From positions 64,463 through 128,462 of the forward strand of contig NZ_LMDJ01000033.1 in assembly GCF_001425045.1 (NCBI RefSeq): a stretch of DNA of 64,000 nt, given 5' to 3'. Positions 51,878 to 60,028 of this stretch are shown here, one piece after another (position 1 is the stretch's first letter; each line of letters starts with the position of its first letter). Source of the DNA: Massilia sp. Root351. Its GTDB lineage: Bacteria; Pseudomonadota; Gammaproteobacteria; Burkholderiales; Burkholderiaceae_D. A program made the position numbers and the translations under genes. Under the pieces are notes generated by a model. That model saw only the letters and a list, made by a program, of their open reading frames with translations. It did no database searches and had not been told where the DNA came from.

Positions 51878-53086
51878 ATGCCTATTGCCTTGCTGGCGCT
51901 GACCATCAGCGCGTTTGCCATCGGGACCACCGAGTTTGTCATTGTCGGGCTGCTGCCCACCATCGCCGCCGACCTGGGCGTCAACCTGCCGTCGGCCGGG
52001 CTGCTGGTGAGCCTGTACGCCTTGGGCGTGGCGGTCGGTGCGCCGGTGCTGACCGCGCTGACCGGCAAGCTGCCGCGCAAGACCTTGCTGCTGTCGCTGA
52101 TGGTGCTGTTTACGGCGGGTAACCTGATGGCATGGCTGTCGCCCGGCTATGCCTCGCTGGTGGTGGCGCGCGTGTTGACCGGCCTGGCGCACGGCGTGTT
52201 CTTCTCGATCGGTTCAACCATCGCGACTTCGCTGGTGCCGAAGGATAAGGCGGCCTCGGCGATCGCCATCATGTTCACCGGCCTGACGGTGGCGCTGGTG
52301 ACCGGCGTGCCGCTGGGCACCTTCATCGGCCAGCACTTTGGCTGGCGCGCCACGTTCCTGGCCGTGTCGGCGCTGGGCGTGGTGGCCTTCATCGGCAGCA
52401 TGCTGTACGTGCCCAAGTCGATCAAGCACAGCGCGCCGGCGTCGCTGCTGCAGCAGGTGCAAGTGCTGGGCCAGCCGCGCCTGCTGCTGGTGTACGCCAT
52501 GACGGCGGTCGGCTACGGCGGCTCCTTCATCGCCTTCACCTACCTGGCGCCCATCCTGCAGGGTCTGGCCGGCTTCAGCGAGAACGCGGTCGGCCTGGTG
52601 ATGCTGGTGTACGGGGTGTCCGTCGCCGTCGGCAACATCTGGGGCGGCAAGCTGGCCGACCGGCGCGGCCCGGTCAGCGCGCTCAAGCTCATTTTCGCGG
52701 GCCTGGCGGCCGTGCTGCTGGCGCTGAGCTTCACGGCGTCGCACCCGTGGCTGGTGGTGGCGACCGTGCTGTTGTGGGGCGCGGTGGCGTTCGGCAACGT
52801 GGCCGGCTTGCAGGTGTATGTGGTGCAGCAGGCGGAACACTACACGCCGCGCGCGGTGGATGTGGCGTCCGGCCTGAACATCGCGGCCTTCAACCTGGGC
52901 ATCGCCGGCGGCGCCTGGGGCGGCGGCCTGATCGTCGCGCACCTGGGCCTGGTGCACACGGGCTGGATCGGCGCGCTGGTGGTGCTGGGCGCGCTGGGCC
53001 TGACGGCGCTGAGCGGCCGCCTGGACCGCCTCAATCCGCGCGCCGTCGAGGCGGCGCCGCGCAAGGTCCGCGTGGCGGCGCACTAG
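51878..53086 (+). CDS. MFS efflux transporter (AraJ/NepI-like)
   Basis: 402 residues, 12 predicted helices, beginning LLALTISAFAIGTTEFVIVG with LPRKTLLL in loop 2-3. Clearly a paralogue of the exporter at 44318 (shared YTPRAVDVASGLNIAAFNLG / YTPQAVDFASGLNISAFNFG near helix 10). GGAG lies upstream of the ATG. No adjacent regulator. Confidence 0.92.
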   Translation: MPIALLALTISAFAIGTTEFVIVGLLPTIAADLGVNLPSAGLLVSLYALGVAVGAPVLTALTGKLPRKTLLLSLMVLFTAGNLMAWLSPGYASLVVARVLTGLAHGVFFSIGSTIATSLVPKDKAASAIAIMFTGLTVALVTGVPLGTFIGQHFGWRATFLAVSALGVVAFIGSMLYVPKSIKHSAPASLLQQVQVLGQPRLLLVYAMTAVGYGGSFIAFTYLAPILQGLAGFSENAVGLVMLVYGVSVAVGNIWGGKLADRRGPVSALKLIFAGLAAVLLALSFTASHPWLVVATVLLWGAVAFGNVAGLQVYVVQQAEHYTPRAVDVASGLNIAAFNLGIAGGAWGGGLIVAHLGLVHTGWIGALVVLGALGLTALSGRLDRLNPRAVEAAPRKVRVAAH

Positions 53087-53124
53087 GCCGCAAGCCCGGG
53101 CGGGCCGCTGGCCCGCGCCCCGCG

Positions 53125-54336
53125 TCAGCCGCGCCGGTAGATGGCGTCCAGGCTGCCGGGGCCGAAGTAGCGTTCGTATTCCTGGGCCGCATAGGAGTCC
53201 ATCATGCCGGCGATGTAGTCGATCACCAGGCGCTCGCGGCTGTCCTTCAGGCAGCGCAGCTCGGGCGGCAGCAGGATGTTGTCCTTGTTGTACTGCTTGT
53301 CCGTCAGCACCTCGAACAGGCCGCGGATGATCTTCTCGCCGCGCTTTTCATATAGCTGCACGTCCTTCTTGCGCAGGATGGCTTTCCACAGCAGGCTTTT
53401 CAAGCCCTTGGCCAGCAGCTCGGCGCTGCGGTAGCCCAGCTGGCCGTCCACCACGGCCAGGTCGCGGCACAGGGTGTGCACGATTTCCGAGGTCAGCTCC
53501 TTGCGCAGCACGATGGAATATTCTTCGGAGGAGGCCTGCTGCTCGCATTTGAGCGCCTCGTTGTGGGCGCGGTCGGCGATGGCCGAGAACTGCGGGTAGG
53601 CGGCCGCGTAGTCGGCGCTGATCTTGAACTCGTGCGCGATTTCGCCCACGGTGATGATGCCGAAGCTGAGCGCGTCCTCCACGTCGTGCGCCGCGTAGGC
53701 GATCTCGTCGGACAAATCCATGATCTGCGCGTCGATGCTCTTGCGCGCCGTGATGCCGTGCCTGGCCAGCTCGCCGCTGAGGAAGGCGTGATCCTCGTCG
53801 TACAGGAACTTGCGGGCGTTCTCGGTGCGCGTGTGGAAGTACTTGGTGATGCCGAACAGCGTGCGCACCGTCAGGTTCAGGCCGGCGTAGCCGTAGTGGC
53901 GCTTTTCCAGGGTGCGCAGGATGCGGAAGGCCTGCGCGTTGCCTTCGAAGCCGCCATGCTCGGTGCACAGGCTGTTGAGGATTTTCTCGCCGTAGTGGCC
54001 GAACGGCGGGTTGCCGATGTCGTGCGCCAGCGCGCAGGTTTCCGACACCACGCAGCGCTCCAGGCCCATGTCGGCGGCGATCGAGCGGGCAATCTGCGCC
54101 ACCTCCAGGCTGTGCGTCAGGCGGTTGCGGTTGGACTGGTTGGCGTCCACCCCCAGCAGCTGCATCTTGCCCTGCAGGCGGCGGAACGAGGCCGCGTACA
54201 GCACCCGCGCGTAGTCGCGCATGGCGTCCTCGCGGCCGTCGCTGCGGCTGTCGTGCTGCTGGTGCACGCGGTATTCAAGGGGACGCACCAGGGCTTCCTG
54301 TTCGCGGGCGTAGGCGATAGTTTCTGCTGAGTACAT
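53125..54336 (-). CDS. dgt: Deoxyguanosinetriphosphate triphosphohydrolase
   Basis: HD-superfamily dNTPase of 403 residues that converts dGTP to deoxyguanosine and triphosphate. Metal site: RLTHSLEVAQIAR (His), CALAHDIGNPPFGHYGE (HD) and MDLSDEIAYAAHDVED (Asp). The N-terminal RVHQQHDSRSDGREDAMRDY is typical of the dGTPase clade. Start at ATG 54336, where homology begins. Confidence 0.94.
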   Translation of the reverse strand: MYSAETIAYAREQEALVRPLEYRVHQQHDSRSDGREDAMRDYARVLYAASFRRLQGKMQLLGVDANQSNRNRLTHSLEVAQIARSIAADMGLERCVVSETCALAHDIGNPPFGHYGEKILNSLCTEHGGFEGNAQAFRILRTLEKRHYGYAGLNLTVRTLFGITKYFHTRTENARKFLYDEDHAFLSGELARHGITARKSIDAQIMDLSDEIAYAAHDVEDALSFGIITVGEIAHEFKISADYAAAYPQFSAIADRAHNEALKCEQQASSEEYSIVLRKELTSEIVHTLCRDLAVVDGQLGYRSAELLAKGLKSLLWKAILRKKDVQLYEKRGEKIIRGLFEVLTDKQYNKDNILLPPELRCLKDSRERLVIDYIAGMMDSYAAQEYERYFGPGSLDAIYRRG

Positions 54337-54429
54337 GCGATAACTCTGGGTGATGGAGGGGCAAAGGGATTCTAGACCAGCGCGCGCCGGATCGGGTGTA
54401 TATTGCTGGCGAAATATTTCTGAATTGGA

Positions 54430-55905
54430 ATGCCCATGTCGCCCGTTGCCCTGTTTAGCGTCGTCCTCGCGTACTTTGCCTTGCTGCTGGGCGTGGCGTG
54501 GCTGACGTCGCGCAACGCCAACAACGACAGTTTCTTCATCGGCAACAAGAACAGCAACTGGATGCTGGTGGCCTTCGGCATGGTGGGCACCACCCTGAGC
54601 GGGGTCACCTTCATCAGCGTGCCGGGCGCGGTGGGGCGCGACGGCTTCGGCTACCTGCAGATCGTGCTGGGCTACACGCTGGGCTATATCGCGGTGGCCT
54701 TCGTGCTGCTGCCGCTGTACTACCGCCTCAAGCTGACCTCGATCTACCACTACCTGGAAGTGCGCCTGGGCCGGCGTGCCTACCAGAGCGGCGCGGCTTT
54801 CTTCATCCTGTCGCGCACCCTGGGCGCCACCGCGCGCCTGTACCTGGTGGTCAACATCCTGCAAGCCACCATCCTCGACAGCCTGGGCGTGCCGTTCTGG
54901 GCCACCAACCTGGTAATCCTGCTGATGATACTGCTCTACACCTACGAGGGCGGCGTCAAGACCATCGTCTGGACCGACACCCTGCAGACTACCGGCATGC
55001 TGCTGGGGCTGGTGGTCTGCGTCGGCTGGCTGATGCAGCAGATGGACCTGGGCCTGCTCGACAGCCTGGCACGCATGGAGGCCAGCGGCCTGGCGCGGGT
55101 CTTGACGACGGACGTGGACAGCCCCACCTATTTCTGGAAGCAGGTGCTGGCCGGCATGTTTATCACGATTGCGATGACGGGCATGGACCAGGAGATGATG
55201 CAGAAAAATATTTCGGTGAGTACGGTGGGCAAGTCGCAGAAGAACATGGTGGCGCTGACCGTGATCCTGGTGGGCGTGCTGTCGCTGTTCCTGTTCCTGG
55301 GCGGCCTGCTGCACCTGTACGCGCCCCTGGCTGGCGTGGCCGCCGAGGGCGACAAGCTGTTCCCGGCGGTGGTGATGGGCCATATGCCGGCCGCCATCCA
55401 GCTGATCTTCTTCATCGCGCTGGTGTCTGCGCTGTTCCCCAGCGCGGACGGGGCCATCACGGCGCTGACCTCGTCGTTCTGCATCGACATCCTGGGCCTG
55501 CAGCGCCGGCCCGGCCTGGACGAGCGCGCCAGGACGCGCTTGCGCCACCGCGTGCACCTGGGCTTCTGCGCGCTGTTCCTGCTGCTGGTAATGGTGTTCA
55601 AGTGGATCGACAGCGCCAGCATGATAGGCGTGATCCTGAAACTGGCCGGTTACACCTACGGCCCGCTGCTGGGGCTGTTTGCCTTTGGCATCCTCACGCA
55701 GCGCACCGTGCAGGACCGCTGGGTGCCGCTGATGGTGCTGGCCGGTCCGTTGCTGTGCTGGCTCATTGACCGCAATCAAGCCTGGCTGTTCGGCACGTAT
55801 AGGCTGGGGCTGGAACTGCTTATTATTAACGGTCTGCTGGTAATGGGTGGCCTGTTCCTGATTTCAGCGCCCGCGCGTGCGGGCAGCGCCGTAAGCGTTC
55901 CCTAA
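54430..55905 (+). CDS. Sodium:solute symporter (SSS family)
   Basis: 491 residues, about 13 helices. The SSS core is visible: DSFFIGNKNSNWMLVAFGMV, GTTLSGVTFISVPG and the helix-5 stretch FFILSRTLGATARLYLVVNI. The substrate is not predictable. Divergent from dgt with 93 bases between them. Confidence 0.9.
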   Translation: MPMSPVALFSVVLAYFALLLGVAWLTSRNANNDSFFIGNKNSNWMLVAFGMVGTTLSGVTFISVPGAVGRDGFGYLQIVLGYTLGYIAVAFVLLPLYYRLKLTSIYHYLEVRLGRRAYQSGAAFFILSRTLGATARLYLVVNILQATILDSLGVPFWATNLVILLMILLYTYEGGVKTIVWTDTLQTTGMLLGLVVCVGWLMQQMDLGLLDSLARMEASGLARVLTTDVDSPTYFWKQVLAGMFITIAMTGMDQEMMQKNISVSTVGKSQKNMVALTVILVGVLSLFLFLGGLLHLYAPLAGVAAEGDKLFPAVVMGHMPAAIQLIFFIALVSALFPSADGAITALTSSFCIDILGLQRRPGLDERARTRLRHRVHLGFCALFLLLVMVFKWIDSASMIGVILKLAGYTYGPLLGLFAFGILTQRTVQDRWVPLMVLAGPLLCWLIDRNQAWLFGTYRLGLELLIINGLLVMGGLFLISAPARAGSAVSVP

Positions 55906-55977
55906 GCATTTTTCATAGGCAAAAAGGGGCGATTTCGCTTACAGTGTTGTCAGATTTAAATTATTCAAGGAGCATCC

Positions 55978-57849
55978 ATGTCACGATCTTTTGTTTCCCG
56001 CATCGGCAGCGGTTTTGCCTATGCCTGGCGCGCGCTGGACTTTGGCCGCCGCGCCATACTGAATTTGCTGTTCCTGATCGTGCTGATCTTGCTGGCCGTG
56101 GCCATTTTCAGCGGCGGCCCGAAGCCGCTGGGCGCCAAGACCATGCTGGTGCTGGACCTGAAGGGCGAACTGGTTGAGCAGGGCAGCGCCGGCGTGCGCG
56201 ATGCCGTGAAAGCTAACCTGATGGGCGGCGAAGTGCGCCGCACCGTGCAGCTGCGCGACGTGCGCAACGTGCTCGACACGGCTGCCAAGGATCCGCAGAT
56301 CGCCGGCGCCGTGCTGCTGCTCGACGAGCTGGAAGGCGGCGGCCAGGCCAGCCTGCGCGAAGTGGCCGGCGCCGTCGACCGCTTCAAGGCCAGCGGCAAG
56401 AAGGTGGTGGCCTGGGGTTCCAGCTACAGCCAGCGCCAGTACCTGGTGGCGTCGCACGCCAATGAAGTGTACGTGCATCCGATGGGCGCGGTGCTGCTGG
56501 AAGGCTTCGGCCGCCACCGCAACTACTACCGCGACGCGCTGGACAAGATTGGCGTGACGGTCAACCTGCTCAAAGTGGGCACCTACAAGAGCTTTGCCGA
56601 GCCCTTCATCGCCAACGGCCCGTCGCCGGCGGCCACCGAGGCCGAGGCTTACCTGAACAACGCGCTGTGGACCAGCTACACGGATGACGTGGAAAAGGCG
56701 CGCAAGCTGCCGCAGGGCCACATCATGAAGAACATCAACGAGCTGCCGGCGCTGGTGGAAGCGGCCAGCGGTAACCTGGCCAAGGTAACCCTGGACACCA
56801 AGCTGGTGGACGGCCTGAAGACGCGCGACGAAATCCGCAAGATGATGATGGAGCGCGGCGAGAAGGATGCGCTGGGCAAATCGTTCCGCCAGGTGAGCTA
56901 TGAAGACTACCTCGCGCGCGTGCATCCGAAGCTGATCGGCGATGCGGTGGGCGTGGTGATGGCAGTGGGCGATATCAGCGACGGCGTGGCGCCGGCTGGT
57001 TCCATCGGCGGGCAGTCGACTTCCAACCTGATCCGCATGGCGCGCGAAGACGACAGCATCAAGGCCATCGTGCTGCGCGTGAATTCGCCGGGCGGCAGCG
57101 CCTTCGGTTCTGAACTGATCCGCCGCGAACTGGAATTGACGCGCGCGGCAGGCAAGCCGGTGGTGGTGTCGATGGGCGACCTGGCCGCTTCCGGCGGTTA
57201 CTGGATTTCGATGGCATCCGACGAGGTGATCGCCGAGCCGAACACCATTACCGGCTCGATCGGCGTGTTCGCGCTGGTGCCGCGCGCCGACAAGGTGATC
57301 GACAAGCTGGGCATCCACACGGCAGGGGTGACCACCACCTGGCTGGCCGACGCGGCCAACCCACTGCGTCCTTTGGACCCGCGTTTCGGCCAAATCATCC
57401 AGGGCAGCATCAATCACATTTATTCGGAGTTCACCACCAAGGCCGCTGCGGCGCGCAAGACTACGCCGGAAAAGATCAACGAAGTGGCACAGGGCCGCGT
57501 GTGGACCGGTGTGCAGGCCAAGGAGCGCGGCCTGGTGGACCGCGTGGGCAGCTATGGCGACGCGCTGAAGGCGGCTGCCGACCGCGCCAAGCTGGGCAGC
57601 GATTATCGCGTGGCCTACATTGAGCGTGAGGTGTCCAAGTTCGACAAGATCGTCGAGTTCTTCGGCGGTTCGGCGGCGCACGCGGTGGCGCAGTCTGTTG
57701 CGCCTTACGTCAAGGCGACGCTGGCGCCGACCGGCATGCCGCTGGGCGCAGCCGCCGAGGCGGCGCAGGAGCTGAGCTGGCTGTCCGAGGTGGCCGACAA
57801 ACGCAAGCCGTTCACGGCGGTCACGCACTGCCTGTGCGAATCGCCTTGA
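55978..57849 (+). CDS. sppA: Signal peptide peptidase SppA, 67-kDa type
   Basis: 623-residue inner-membrane serine protease that degrades cleaved signal peptides. One N-terminal anchor (about 25-46), then two homologous halves. Catalytic K204 (VGTYKSFAEPF) lies in the first half and S405 (DLAASGGYWISM) in the second, as in the E. coli enzyme. The motif TGSIGVF follows. The AAGGAGCATCC Shine-Dalgarno precedes the ATG. Confidence 0.95.
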   Translation: MSRSFVSRIGSGFAYAWRALDFGRRAILNLLFLIVLILLAVAIFSGGPKPLGAKTMLVLDLKGELVEQGSAGVRDAVKANLMGGEVRRTVQLRDVRNVLDTAAKDPQIAGAVLLLDELEGGGQASLREVAGAVDRFKASGKKVVAWGSSYSQRQYLVASHANEVYVHPMGAVLLEGFGRHRNYYRDALDKIGVTVNLLKVGTYKSFAEPFIANGPSPAATEAEAYLNNALWTSYTDDVEKARKLPQGHIMKNINELPALVEAASGNLAKVTLDTKLVDGLKTRDEIRKMMMERGEKDALGKSFRQVSYEDYLARVHPKLIGDAVGVVMAVGDISDGVAPAGSIGGQSTSNLIRMAREDDSIKAIVLRVNSPGGSAFGSELIRRELELTRAAGKPVVVSMGDLAASGGYWISMASDEVIAEPNTITGSIGVFALVPRADKVIDKLGIHTAGVTTTWLADAANPLRPLDPRFGQIIQGSINHIYSEFTTKAAAARKTTPEKINEVAQGRVWTGVQAKERGLVDRVGSYGDALKAAADRAKLGSDYRVAYIEREVSKFDKIVEFFGGSAAHAVAQSVAPYVKATLAPTGMPLGAAAEAAQELSWLSEVADKRKPFTAVTHCLCESP

Positions 57850-58421
57850 CGGAGGTTCCGCCAGTGCAGCCGGTGCATGCTGCGGCTGCACCGGCGGTCG
57901 CGGTTGCGGCATCGCCAGCGCCGGTGGCGCGCTTGTCGCTGCGGCCGCTGGCGCTGGGCGAGCTTGCCGATCTGGCGGCTTCGCGCATTCCGGCCGGCAT
58001 GGTAGGGCGCGTGCAGCCGGGCGCCTTGCCGCCCGCTTTCGTGGCGCAGCGCGCGCTGGACCGCATAGGGCAGGGCGCATCCGAGTTCTGGTGCGCGACT
58101 TTTTTGATCGTGCGCGACGACGGCGAAATTGTCGGCGGCTGCGGTTTCAAGGGCGAACCTGCAAAGGGGCGCGTTGAAATCGCCTATGGCATCGCTCCCG
58201 CGCACCGCCGCCAGGGCGCCGCCGCAGCAGCCGTGCAAGCCTTGCTCGACCTGGCGTTCTCGAACGGCGTGCGCGAGGTGTTCGCCGAAATTCTCCCCGA
58301 AAACGCCGCCTCCATCGCGGTGGTCCGCAAGCTCGGCTTCCGCCTTGACTGCACGCGGGTCGACGAGGACGGGGATGTGGTGGGCATGTATTCGTTCGCG
58401 CCCCCTGTTGAACGGTACTGA
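57834..58421 (+). CDS. GNAT-family N-acetyltransferase
   Basis: 195 residues. The acetyl-CoA-binding motif IAYGIAPAHRRQGAAAAAVQ (V/I-x-x-x-x-Q/R-x-x-G/A) and the C-terminal NAASIAVVRKLGFRLD are standard GNAT features of the RimJ-like subgroup. No ATG exists before the domain; the GTG at 57834, overlapping sppA by 16 bases, is the best start. The first 30 residues are Ala/Pro/Val-rich and may not be translated if a later start is used. Confidence 0.85.
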   Translation: MRIALTEVPPVQPVHAAAAPAVAVAASPAPVARLSLRPLALGELADLAASRIPAGMVGRVQPGALPPAFVAQRALDRIGQGASEFWCATFLIVRDDGEIVGGCGFKGEPAKGRVEIAYGIAPAHRRQGAAAAAVQALLDLAFSNGVREVFAEILPENAASIAVVRKLGFRLDCTRVDEDGDVVGMYSFAPPVERY

Positions 58422-58502
58422 AATCTACTGAAATCCTGCTGAAGCGGTACTGAACTAAAGGCCGCTGTCGAGGTCGAACTACTGATGATGGCGTTTTCAG
58501 TA
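58416..58502. repeat. Helically phased TACTGAA heptamer repeats
   Basis: TACTGAA at 58416 and 58426, TGCTGAA at 58437, TACTGAA at 58448, TACTGAT at 58480, and the inverted copy TTCAGTA at 58496-58502. Spacings of 10, 11, 11 and 32 bases put the direct copies on one face of the helix. The first copy contains the stop codon of the acetyltransferase gene. Confidence 0.7.
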
Positions 58503-58739
58503 CCTTTCTCCGGTTACGTCCGCAACGCCTGGACCGATGTAACCGTCCTCTTTCCTGGCGCAACGCGCGCCAGAAGCGCTTTTGCACTGCGGCGCGCGCA
58601 GGAACTTGCCGCCAAAGTGCGCCCACCTGCGCCAATCCCGCCCCGTGCGTTCTGCCCGCCCGCGCTGCCGGAACCTGAACTGCCGGCCATATTCCAATCG
58701 CCCTCGGCAGCCCTACCGGGGCCGGACGAATGGCCCTAA
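58485..58739 (+). CDS. Doubtful small protein, 84 aa
   Basis: A reading frame with plausible but weak coding character: starts MMAFSVPFSGYVRNAW, Pro-rich C-terminal half, no motif or signal peptide. Its start lies within the phased heptamer repeats, and only a weak GAGG is upstream. It could be an eroded gene or chance; it is the only candidate in the 417 bases between the acetyltransferase and the Gly-rich protein. Confidence 0.25.
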   Translation: MMAFSVPFSGYVRNAWTDVTVLFPGATRARSAFALRRAQELAAKVRPPAPIPPRAFCPPALPEPELPAIFQSPSAALPGPDEWP

Positions 58740-58838
58740 GTCGACCGCCGCGCCATGCGCGTCCACACAGACTGGGAACCGTTCTGAAGACCGCGTTTTA
58801 CACGCGAGTCAGCGAGGACGAGGATGTGGTGAAGATTT

Positions 58839-59927
58839 TCACATCGACGCAGAGCCGCCGTTCGGGGCGCTACGCCCGCGCGCAGAGGCGCTGCCGTTGG
58901 CCGAACCGTTGGCCGAACCGCTGCCGCTCGCCGTGCCGTCCAGGTTGATGGAAGGCTGCGCGCTGGCTCCTTTCGCTGCGGCGCGCGCGCCGTTCATCGC
59001 AGCCTGCTTGCTGCCCTTCGCGGCACCGGAAACCGTCGCGGCGCTGGACTGCGCGTAAGAGCGCGTGTTGTCGGCCTGCGCCTTCACACCGTCGCGCCAT
59101 GGCGTTGCCGTGCCCCGTGCCGCTTGTGCCGCACTGCCCACAAGCTGACGGCCGCCGCTGCCGTCCGCGCCGGCCGAGACGCCGATGGTGCCATTCCCGT
59201 TGCCACTTGCGCCACCGTTTGCGCCGCCGTTCGCGTTGCCGATTGCGCTGGCACTACCGATTACGCTGCCGTTGCCTGTCCCCATCACCGCGCCAGTGCC
59301 GCTGCTACTGCCGCTGCCATTTGCGCGGCTGCCGCCGTCAAGCACACCACTGGCGTTCAAGGCGTGCAGTGGACCGGCATTGGCCGTAGCCGGAGCCGAG
59401 TCGCTTGCGCCTGTTGGCGCGCCGCCTTGTGCGGGCTGGGTGGCCTTGGCCGCTGCGGCCGGAGCCAGGTTGGTGGCCAGCGAACCCGAGCCGCTCGCGC
59501 CGCCCGTTGCCTGCAAATCCGCCGTGGCGGACTTCGACCCGAACAGGCTGCTGAAAAAGCCCGGTTTCTGGCCTGCAGCCGTGCTGTCGGTGGGGGCCGC
59601 CGGCTGCGCGTCCGCCAGCTTGGCGGCCAGGCTGCCCGAACCGCTGCCGGCCGCATTGCCGCTTGCCGCGCCGTCCGCGCGGCCGGCATCGATAGCGCCG
59701 GTGACCGAGCGGGGCGCATCGAGCACGGTGGCGCGCTTGCCGGCCGCACCCGTGCCTCCCATGCCACTCATGCCGCCCATGCCGGCCAGTTGCCCGCCGA
59801 AACTGCCCGCGCCGCCTATCATGCCGCCCACGGAGCCTCCGCGTCCCAGCAATTGCGCCTGCGCCGAGCAAGCCAGGCCGATGGACAGCGCGAGAATCAG
59901 TTGTTTGGCGATGGTATGGTTTTTCAT
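58839..59927 (-). CDS. Exported Gly/Ala/Ser-rich low-complexity protein
   Basis: 362 residues. Clean signal peptide (MKNHTIAKQLILALSIGLAC, cleavage near AQA-QLL), then a Gly/Met segment (GGMIGGAGSFGGQ, GMGGMSGMGGTG), repeated GSGSLA[AT] blocks, and Asn/Gly/Ser stretches ending GSANGSANGSASARG. No conserved domain is visible. AGGAGAA precedes the ATG. It lies 101 bases downstream of the subtilase gene on the same strand, so co-expression or a substrate/partner relation is possible. Function unknown. Confidence 0.75.
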   Translation of the reverse strand: MKNHTIAKQLILALSIGLACSAQAQLLGRGGSVGGMIGGAGSFGGQLAGMGGMSGMGGTGAAGKRATVLDAPRSVTGAIDAGRADGAASGNAAGSGSGSLAAKLADAQPAAPTDSTAAGQKPGFFSSLFGSKSATADLQATGGASGSGSLATNLAPAAAAKATQPAQGGAPTGASDSAPATANAGPLHALNASGVLDGGSRANGSGSSSGTGAVMGTGNGSVIGSASAIGNANGGANGGASGNGNGTIGVSAGADGSGGRQLVGSAAQAARGTATPWRDGVKAQADNTRSYAQSSAATVSGAAKGSKQAAMNGARAAAKGASAQPSINLDGTASGSGSANGSANGSASARGRSAPNGGSASM

Positions 59928-60028
59928 GATGTTCTCCTTGTCGTTGACCGCAGGTTGTCTGCCGCCGTTGAAAGGAAAACGTCCCTGCTCAGCCGTTTAA
60001 TCCATCGCTGCGCAAATTTTTTCAGAAT

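Noticed and set aside
58497..58697. Minus-strand 66-codon frame opposite the doubtful 84-aa frame
   Set aside because: Arg/Gly-rich mirror translation, no start signal.
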